Assembly (NCBI GenBank): GCA_029249345.1
Contig: JAQWHM010000024.1
Coordinates: 1 to 11,929, forward strand
Reading direction: 5' to 3'
DNA length: 11,929 nt
Source of the DNA: UBA10348 sp002469915
GTDB taxonomy: Bacteria; Bacteroidota; Rhodothermia; Rhodothermales; UBA10348
The notes below the pieces were generated by a model. The model saw nothing but the letters and a program-made list of their open reading frames with translations, did no database searches and was not told where the DNA came from. Made by a program: the position numbers and the translations under genes. Within the stretch, counting starts at the first letter, position 1, and each line of letters opens with the position of its first letter. This document shows positions 6,219-11,929 of this stretch, in pieces.

Positions 6219-8387
6219 ATGTCCCAGAACGACAAAGAAAAATTGAAGCTCGATAGCAAGCCAGAGGGTGGCAAAGGTCCCAAACTTCCGGACAGCCGAC
6301 CCAAATTCATGATTTGGATTTATCTGGCAGCGTTCATGGCGTTGATGCTACACATTGTTCTACGCATGGGCGACGTCGAGCCTCAGAAGGTAGAATATTC
6401 GCTGTTCCTCGATCAGGTTAGCAATGGATATGTTGAATCTGTTGTATTGGTCAATGATCGAAAGGTCGACGGGGTCTATACCGAGCGGGCTGTTCAGCAG
6501 GGTTTGGTTGAAGTAAAAGTCATTCAGCCCGGAATTCTCACAGGAAATACTCCTGAGACTCCGAATCGATTCCTATCAACAAAGCCATTGGATCATGAAC
6601 TCATCCAGTTTTTGATTGAGTACAACGCAGCTCAGATTGAAGCCGGTGGTGATGAGGTAGCGTTCGACGCTAGTCAGGAAGAGAACTGGTTCGGTGGTTT
6701 GATGACCTGGATTTTCCCACTCATCATTATTATTGCGCTTTGGGTATTCCTGATTCGCCGAATGAACCCCGGAAGCCAGGTCCTGAATATCGGCAAAAAT
6801 AAGGCGGTCCTGTTCGATGCCATGTCCGTTCAAAAGCTGTCTTTCAAAGATGTAGCCGGCCTAAATGAGGCGAAAGAAGAAGTGGTTGAAGTAGTCGACT
6901 TCCTCAAGAACCCGAAGAAATTTACCCGCTTAGGAGGCAAGCTTCCGAAGGGAGTGCTCCTAGTAGGCCCCCCAGGAACGGGTAAAACACTCTTGGCGAA
7001 AGCCGTAGCTGGAGAAGCTGGAACACCATTTTTCTCACTTTCTGGGTCTGATTTCGTCGAAATGTTTGTGGGTGTGGGCGCAGCGCGTGTCCGTGACTTG
7101 TTCAAACAGGCCAAAGAAAAAGCTCCCTGTATCATTTTTATCGATGAAATTGATGCTATTGGTCGTTCCCGAGGGAAGGGAATGATGATGGGCGCCAATG
7201 ATGAGAGAGAAAATACGTTGAATCAGTTACTTGTCGAGATGGACGGTTTCAACACGGATACCGGTGTCATCATTATGGCTGCTACCAACCGGCCTGATGT
7301 ATTGGATTCGGCTTTGATGCGACCAGGGCGATTTGACCGCCAGATCCTTATTGACAAGCCTGACAGACGCGAGCGTGCTAAGATCTTCGAAGTACACACC
7401 CGAGATCTCATACTGGGAGATGATGTTAATGCTGAGGTGTTAGCTAGCCAGACGCCTGGCTTTGCTGGGGCTGAAATTGCAAATGTGTGTAATGAGGCCG
7501 CCTTGCTGGCTGCCAGGGAAGGTAAAGATGCCATCGGGATGGACGACTTTGAGAAGTCCATTGACCGCACAATCGGTGGTTTAGAGAAGAAGAACAAAAT
7601 TATCTCTCCAGACGAGAAAAGAATTGTCGCGTATCACGAAGCCGGTCACGCGATTACGGGCTGGTATCTGAAATACACCGATCCAGTTGTAAAAGTATCT
7701 ATTATTCCAAGGGGCCTTGCGGCATTGGGATATGCCCAGTATCTGCCTGAAGAACGTTATCTCTACACGAGAGAAGCTCTAATCGATCGCATGATTATGG
7801 CGATGGGTGGGCGAATAGCTGAGGAAATCATCTTTGGACGGATATCTACTGGCGCACAGAACGATTTAGAACGTATCACCGCTATGGCATACGCCATGGT
7901 TGTCGATTACGGGATGAGTGAGCGTATTGGGTACGTTTCCTTCAATATGTCGAGTGGTGGCGATTCACCTCAGTTCAGCAAGCCGTATTCGGATGAAACG
8001 GCTCGGATTATTGACGAGGAAGTCAAAGCCATTATAGATGAGGTAAGAGTATCTGCCAGAGAGGTGCTGGATGAGCACGCCGACAAATTGGAGGCGCTGG
8101 CTCAAGCCCTTCTGGAAAAAGAAGTCCTTGGTCCAAAAGACTTGCTCACTATTCTCGGAGCGCGTCCGCACGGAGACTATATAGATGTGGATGCAGCACT
8201 TGCCGCAAGTAAGCCTCTCGTTAATGGTGAAGCGTCTACAGAGGATACCGAGACGAAGAGCACTGAAGAAACTTTGGCTTCTACAGAATCAGCGGCCTCC
8301 GAAGAATCTGCAGCGTCTGAAGAACCCGAGGCTTCTGATGCCTCTGATAAACCAGCAGAATCGGATTCTAGCGATAAGACGGACTGA
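6219..8387 (+). CDS. ftsH: ATP-dependent zinc metalloprotease FtsH
   Basis: FtsH is a membrane-anchored hexameric AAA+ protease that unfolds and degrades damaged membrane proteins and short-lived regulators. The 722 residues show, in order: transmembrane segment 1 (about 30-50), a periplasmic domain (51-157), transmembrane segment 2 (161-179), Walker A GPPGTGKT (250-257), pore loop FVGVG (283-287), Walker B ending in Asp309-Glu310, the second region of homology with arginine fingers Arg371 and Arg374, the zinc motif HEAGH (473-477), and the third zinc ligand Asp549 in GAQNDL. All catalytic residues are present. The last 50 or so residues are a low-complexity Ser/Glu/Ala/Asp tail, which makes it longer than the 644-residue E. 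coli enzyme. The start at 6219 gives the usual short cytoplasmic N-terminus; no clear ribosome-binding site is seen. Confidence 0.97.
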   Translation: MSQNDKEKLKLDSKPEGGKGPKLPDSRPKFMIWIYLAAFMALMLHIVLRMGDVEPQKVEYSLFLDQVSNGYVESVVLVNDRKVDGVYTERAVQQGLVEVKVIQPGILTGNTPETPNRFLSTKPLDHELIQFLIEYNAAQIEAGGDEVAFDASQEENWFGGLMTWIFPLIIIIALWVFLIRRMNPGSQVLNIGKNKAVLFDAMSVQKLSFKDVAGLNEAKEEVVEVVDFLKNPKKFTRLGGKLPKGVLLVGPPGTGKTLLAKAVAGEAGTPFFSLSGSDFVEMFVGVGAARVRDLFKQAKEKAPCIIFIDEIDAIGRSRGKGMMMGANDERENTLNQLLVEMDGFNTDTGVIIMAATNRPDVLDSALMRPGRFDRQILIDKPDRRERAKIFEVHTRDLILGDDVNAEVLASQTPGFAGAEIANVCNEAALLAAREGKDAIGMDDFEKSIDRTIGGLEKKNKIISPDEKRIVAYHEAGHAITGWYLKYTDPVVKVSIIPRGLAALGYAQYLPEERYLYTREALIDRMIMAMGGRIAEEIIFGRISTGAQNDLERITAMAYAMVVDYGMSERIGYVSFNMSSGGDSPQFSKPYSDETARIIDEEVKAIIDEVRVSAREVLDEHADKLEALAQALLEKEVLGPKDLLTILGARPHGDYIDVDAALAASKPLVNGEASTEDTETKSTEETLASTESAASEESAASEEPEASDASDKPAESDSSDKTD

Positions 8388-8672
8388 TTAGGATACCGGG
8401 ACGCCCCATGGCGGTGATCCTTTGAGTGCTTTGCGATCGCTGTTAACAGATACATTGATACATATCGCAGTATCGGCACACACGGTTCTTTTTAGCGTTG
8501 TCGTGCTCATAATGGTAAAATAAGACCTCTCCTCAATCTTTCTTCACGAAACTATAGATGTTTGTTTCTGAAGGCGCCTTATATTGGTGGGCTGGTACTA
8601 AATGTGAATGGGCCAAAAACCCGGACGCATAAGGTTTTGAACTTTTAGGTAGAATTAAGACGGTAGCACATC
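8388..8672 (+). promoter_or_regulatory. ftsH-rpsL gap, presumed str operon promoter region
   Basis: These 285 bases carry no credible gene. They hold three perfect palindromes: GCGATCGC (8433-8440), directly abutted by CTGTTAACAG (8440-8449), and AAGGCGCCTT (8571-8580). GATACAT is repeated at 8449-8455 and 8457-8463, and TGCGAT (8432-8437) faces ATCGCA (8464-8469). A short hairpin ACGCC/GGCGG lies just after ftsH, without a T-run. The strong promoter expected for a ribosomal operon should be here. CATAAT (8508-8513) and TAGAAT (8650-8655) are possible -10 boxes, but I cannot choose between them. Confidence 0.4.
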
Positions 8673-9047
8673 GTGCCAACGATCCAACAACTGGTTCGAA
8701 AAGGGCGTAAGCCTCAGGTCAAGCAGACCAAATCCCGAGCATTGTCATCATGCCCGCAGAAACGCGGTGTATGTACACGTGTGTACACAACGACTCCTAA
8801 AAAGCCGAACTCGGCTCTAAGGAAAGTTGCTAAGGTGCGGTTGACCAACGGAATTGAAGTCATTGCATACATCCCCGGTGAAGGGCATAACCTCCAGGAG
8901 CACTCTATTGTGTTGGTCCGTGGCGGTCGTGTTAAAGACCTTCCTGGTGTGAAGTATCACATCGTTCGCGGTGCTCTTGACACCTCTGGTGTTGAAGATC
9001 GTCGTCAGAGCCGCTCCAAGTACGGAGCAAAACGTCCTAAGAAGTAG
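8673..9047 (+). CDS. rpsL: 30S ribosomal protein S12
   Basis: S12 sits at the decoding centre of the small subunit and affects translational accuracy. The 124 residues match the family length, with the hallmark stretches TTPKKPNSALRK and RGGRVKDLPGVKY. Lys43 and Lys88, the residues whose changes give streptomycin resistance, are wild type, as is Pro91, so no target-site resistance is indicated. Asp89 is the residue methylthiolated by RimO in E. coli. The start is GTG at 8673, giving the universal MPTIQQLVR beginning; no in-frame ATG fits. No clear Shine-Dalgarno sequence is present. It is the first gene of the str operon here. Confidence 0.98.
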   Translation: MPTIQQLVRKGRKPQVKQTKSRALSSCPQKRGVCTRVYTTTPKKPNSALRKVAKVRLTNGIEVIAYIPGEGHNLQEHSIVLVRGGRVKDLPGVKYHIVRGALDTSGVEDRRQSRSKYGAKRPKK

Positions 9048-9152
9048 GGCGCAACGAAATTAGAATTCGGGAGCGTTGCTTCATCGCAATGTCCCCGGCT
9101 TGTTTTCAAAGCAAGACCTTGTTCATAGTAACAAGTAAGCGCGAAGAACCAC
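9048..9152 (+). promoter_or_regulatory. Structured rpsL-rpsG spacer, possible S7 control site
   Basis: The 105-base spacer is long for an operon of this kind. CGTTGC (9074-9079) pairs with GCAATG (9086-9091), including one G-T wobble, and CTTGTT (9118-9123) pairs with AACAAG (9130-9135). A further CTTG (9099-9102) could pair with CAAG at 9112-9115 or 9132-9135, allowing alternative folds just before the rpsG start. In E. coli, protein S7 binds the equivalent S12-S7 spacer to repress translation. Position and folding suggest the same role here; no conserved S7-binding sequence has been matched. Confidence 0.35.
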
Positions 9153-9620
9153 ATGCGTAGAAAAACAGCAGAACGTAGACAAACCCCGGCCGATCCGATT
9201 TACCACGACGTAGTGGTATCGAAGTTCGTCAATGCCGTGATGGTTAGTGGGAAGAAGAATGTAGCTCGCCGTCTGGTATATCAGGCGTTTGACGTCATTC
9301 AAGAGCGTACTTCGGAAGAGGGCGTTGAGGTTTTCCGCCAGGCGGTAAACAACATCGCACCGATGGTCGAGGTTCGTAGCCGCCGTGTTGGTGGAGCTAC
9401 TTACCAGGTCCCAATCGAAGTCCGTCCCGATCGCCGCACAGCCTTGGCCTTTCGCTGGTTAATCCAGTACGCCCGAGCACGCAATGATAAAAGCATGGCC
9501 AATCGCCTAGCAAATGAAATCATGGCAGCTGCTAAGGGAGAGGGTGGAGCTATTAAAAAGAAAGACGACACGCATCGTATGGCAGAAGCCAACAAAGCGT
9601 TCGCTCATTTCCGCATTTAA
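9153..9620 (+). CDS. rpsG: 30S ribosomal protein S7
   Basis: S7 nucleates assembly of the 30S head by binding the 3' domain of 16S rRNA and contacts the E-site tRNA. The 155 residues are a normal bacterial length. Recognisable stretches are the basic start MRRKTAERR, the KFVNAVMVSGKK helix, EVRSRRVGGATYQVP (the beta-hairpin region), RRTALAFRWL, and the C-terminal THRMAEANKAFAHFR. It lies between rpsL and fusA in the standard order and is surely co-transcribed with them. The start at 9153 fits the family; only a loose purine stretch (GCGAAGAA) precedes it. Confidence 0.98.
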   Translation: MRRKTAERRQTPADPIYHDVVVSKFVNAVMVSGKKNVARRLVYQAFDVIQERTSEEGVEVFRQAVNNIAPMVEVRSRRVGGATYQVPIEVRPDRRTALAFRWLIQYARARNDKSMANRLANEIMAAAKGEGGAIKKKDDTHRMAEANKAFAHFRI

Positions 9621-9621
9621 T

Positions 9622-9636
9622 CAGGTCTTAAACCTG
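9622..9636 (+). other. Small hairpin in the rpsG-fusA spacer
   Basis: CAGGT (9622-9626) and ACCTG (9632-9636) form a 5-bp stem with a 5-base loop directly after the rpsG stop codon and 16 bases before the fusA start. No T-run follows, so it is not a terminator; it could modulate fusA initiation or be incidental. Confidence 0.3.
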
Positions 9637-9652
9637 TCAAATTCGTTTAATA

Positions 9653-11749
9653 ATGAGTCAGAGTAAAACATTCACGCTTAAGCAGACGCGCAACATCGGC
9701 ATCATGGCGCACATTGATGCCGGTAAGACGACGACTACCGAGCGTATCCTGTACTACACCGGGAAACTCCACCGAATGGGCGAAGTCCATGAAGGCGGTG
9801 CTACGATGGACTGGATGGAGCAGGAAAAAGAGCGTGGCATTACGATTACGAGTGCCGCTACTACCTGTGAATGGCATGATCACCGTATCAACATTATTGA
9901 TACACCGGGTCACGTTGACTTTACGGTAGAAGTAGAGCGTTCTCTCCGTGTTTTAGACGGTGCAGTTGCATTGTTTTGTGCTGTAGGTGGTGTGGAGCCT
10001 CAGTCAGAGACTGTTTGGCGTCAGGCAGACAAGTATGGTGTGCCTCGTATTGCTTTCGTCAATAAAATGGACCGTACTGGTGCAGATTTTGATTCAGCAG
10101 TCAAAGAGATGAGAGAGCGTCTCAAAGCCAATGCGGTTCCTGTTCAGGTCCCGATTGGTGAAGGCGAGATGTTCAAAGGGGTGATCGACTTGATCACCAA
10201 CAAAGCTATCGTATGGCATGACGATACCCAGGGAGCGACTTGGGACGAAATCGACATTCCTCACGACCTAGAAGTCACCGCCCGTCATTGGAGAATTAAT
10301 CTTCTCGAGGCACTGGCTGAGCACAATGATGAGTTGCTGATGAACTACCTCGAAGGTGGTGAAATCACAGAAGCAGCTTTGAAAGAAGTCGTCCGCGAAG
10401 CCACGCTAAGCTTGGATATTACTCCAGTCTTCTGTGGTACTGCCTTCAAGAACAAAGGCGTTCAGCGCCTTCTTGATGGTGTTCTCGACTACCTTCCTAG
10501 TCCTTTGGATGTACCTGCGATTACAGGTGTTCATCCTCGCACCGGCGAAGAACTTGTACGCCCTTCCGATCCGGATGGCCCCTTCTCTGCCATCGCCTTT
10601 AAGGTGATGACAGATCCTTTTGTAGGAAAGTTGACCTTCTTCCGTGTCTACTCTGGCAAGTTGGAGAAAGGAACCCAGATTTTGAACGCCACCTCAGGTA
10701 AGAAGGAGCGCATTGGACGTATTCTTCTCATGCACGCCGATACCCGTGAAGACGTGGATTCAGTTCGTGCAGGGGATATCGCAGCTGGTGTAGGTGTCAA
10801 GAAAGTCCACACAGGCGATACGTTCTGTGACGTGGACAACCCGGTGATTCTGGAGAAAATGGAATTCCCAGAGCCGGTTATTAAAATTGCAATTGAGCCA
10901 AAATCGAAAGCCGACAACGACAAGCTCGGAACTGGTTTGCAGAAATTGGCTGAAGAAGATCCAACGTTTAAGGTCAATGTTGACCATGAAACGGGTCAAA
11001 CATTGATCGCCGGAATGGGCGAATTGCACTTGGAAATCATTGTTGATCGCCTTAAGCGTGAATTCAAGGTAGAAGCCAACGTGGGTAAACCGCAGGTATC
11101 TTACCGTGAAGCCATCAGCAAGACAATCGATCTCCGCTACACCCACAAGAAGCAGTCTGGTGGTCGTGGGCAGTTCGCTGAAGTCTGGATGGAGATCGGT
11201 CCTGCCGATGAAGGTGTAGTCGGACTTGAGTTCGAAGACGCAATTAAAGGTGGTTCCATTCCTCGCGAGTTTATTCCTTCTGTTGAGAAGGGAATTAAAA
11301 ACGCGATGTCACAAGGGCCGCTTGCAGGATACCCGATTGAAGGGATCAAGGCGCGTCTTTATGATGGGAAAGTCCATAATGTGGATTCGGATCAACTCTC
11401 ATTTGAAATAGCAGGCCGGATGGCTTTCCGTGAGGCTTCACGAAAAGCAAGTCCAGCTCTTATGGAGCCTATCATGGCTGTCGAAGTCGTTACTCCTGAA
11501 GAATACATGGGTGACGTCATTGGCGACTTGAGTAGTCGACGTGGTCGGATTGAGAATATGGGACAGAGAAACGACGTACAGGTAATTGATGCCTTTGTAC
11601 CTCTCTCGAACATGTTTGGTTATTCGACTGATATGCGATCGATTTCACAGGGTCGTGCCATTTACTCCATGCAGTTTGATCACTACGCAGAAGTGCCCGC
11701 AGCAGTAGCTGAGGAAGTGATAACCGCTGCAAAAGGATCATCAGAATAA
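9653..11749 (+). CDS. fusA: Translation elongation factor G
   Basis: EF-G is the GTPase that moves tRNAs and mRNA through the ribosome after each peptide bond, and it also works with RRF in ribosome recycling. The 698 residues are close to the 704 of E. coli. The GTPase motifs are intact: G1 AHIDAGKT (19-26), switch I RGITI (61-65), G3 DTPGH (83-87), G4 NKMD (137-140) and the G5-region sequence GTAFKNKGVQ. Domain IV keeps GPLAGYP and the VHNVDS tip histidine that reaches the decoding site. Its place between rpsG and tuf is the str order, so this is the main EF-G and not a divergent paralogue. The start at 9653 gives the standard N-terminus; no Shine-Dalgarno sequence is visible. Confidence 0.98.
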   Translation: MSQSKTFTLKQTRNIGIMAHIDAGKTTTTERILYYTGKLHRMGEVHEGGATMDWMEQEKERGITITSAATTCEWHDHRINIIDTPGHVDFTVEVERSLRVLDGAVALFCAVGGVEPQSETVWRQADKYGVPRIAFVNKMDRTGADFDSAVKEMRERLKANAVPVQVPIGEGEMFKGVIDLITNKAIVWHDDTQGATWDEIDIPHDLEVTARHWRINLLEALAEHNDELLMNYLEGGEITEAALKEVVREATLSLDITPVFCGTAFKNKGVQRLLDGVLDYLPSPLDVPAITGVHPRTGEELVRPSDPDGPFSAIAFKVMTDPFVGKLTFFRVYSGKLEKGTQILNATSGKKERIGRILLMHADTREDVDSVRAGDIAAGVGVKKVHTGDTFCDVDNPVILEKMEFPEPVIKIAIEPKSKADNDKLGTGLQKLAEEDPTFKVNVDHETGQTLIAGMGELHLEIIVDRLKREFKVEANVGKPQVSYREAISKTIDLRYTHKKQSGGRGQFAEVWMEIGPADEGVVGLEFEDAIKGGSIPREFIPSVEKGIKNAMSQGPLAGYPIEGIKARLYDGKVHNVDSDQLSFEIAGRMAFREASRKASPALMEPIMAVEVVTPEEYMGDVIGDLSSRRGRIENMGQRNDVQVIDAFVPLSNMFGYSTDMRSISQGRAIYSMQFDHYAEVPAAVAEEVITAAKGSSE

Positions 11750-11789
11750 TATTAACTACCTAAAGACCTCGATAGACAGGTAAGCAATT

Positions 11790-11929
11790 ATGGCAAAGGA
11801 AACTTTCCAGCGTAATAAGCCTCACGTAAACGTGGGTACGATTGGTCATGTTGACCACGGTAAGACGACGTTGACGGCCGCGATCACGACGGTATTGGCG
11901 AAGCGCGTTGAAGGAAACGAAGTAAGTTC
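11790..11929 (+). CDS. tuf: Translation elongation factor Tu, 5' part
   Basis: EF-Tu delivers aminoacyl-tRNA to the ribosomal A site as a GTP complex. The first 46 codons are visible, starting MAKETFQRNKPHVNVGTIG and including the P-loop GHVDHGKT (19-26); the frame is open to the window end, so the gene is cut by the window and shows no defect. It follows fusA after a 40-base spacer with no terminator, completing the rpsL-rpsG-fusA-tuf order. ACAGG upstream is at best a weak ribosome-binding site. Confidence 0.97.
   Translation, partial: MAKETFQRNKPHVNVGTIGHVDHGKTTLTAAITTVLAKRVEGNEVS

Noticed and set aside
8673..9047. Streptomycin-resistance form of S12
   Set aside because: Lys43, Lys88 and Pro91 are all the wild-type residues.
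1..11929. CRISPR array, insertion sequence, phage or toxin-antitoxin system
   Set aside because: No spaced repeat series, transposase, integrase or toxin/antitoxin motif was seen on either strand; the gene content is housekeeping.

Overview
The window reads as ordinary chromosome of a Bacteroidota-like bacterium, probably near the Rhodothermota/Balneolota branch. The basis is a large tetratricopeptide lipoprotein that resembles PorW/SprE of the type IX secretion system, starts of the main genes that mostly lack a Shine-Dalgarno sequence, and roughly even base composition. The lineage is inferred from gene content and not proven by a marker comparison. I see no mobile element, CRISPR array, tRNA or rRNA.

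Layout. Positions 1-38 hold a strong intrinsic terminator for a plus-strand gene to the left of the window. A minus-strand Rrf2-family iron-sulfur regulator follows (70-528). Next comes a 590-base gene-poor stretch (529-1118) containing a clear plus-strand terminator hairpin (752-787) with no recognisable gene in front of it, then a run of very short reading frames, some with strong ribosome-binding sites. Then, all on the plus strand: pyruvate kinase (pyk, 1119-2537), a 1159-residue PorW/SprE-like lipoprotein (2613-6092), the membrane protease FtsH (6219-8387), and the start of the str operon: rpsL (8673-9047), rpsG (9153-9620), fusA (9653-11749) and the first 46 codons of tuf (11790 to the window end).

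How it fits together. The right third is the classic S12-S7-EF-G-EF-Tu translation operon, with a structured rpsL-rpsG gap in the place where S7 autoregulates in E. coli. FtsH and the lipoprotein act in the cell envelope: FtsH degrades membrane and regulatory proteins from the cytoplasmic face, while the lipoprotein is predicted to sit in the periplasm, anchored by lipid at one end and by a peptidoglycan-binding SPOR-like domain at the other. Pyruvate kinase is central glycolysis.

The two parts most worth a second look are (1) the lipoprotein's architecture: TPR body, a long linker with a dozen Asp-Ser pairs, most matching the Bacteroidota O-glycosylation motif, then a SPOR-like end; and (2) the pyk upstream region, which looks either like a small RNA followed by a separate leader or like one long attenuator leader. 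The rest is conventional housekeeping.
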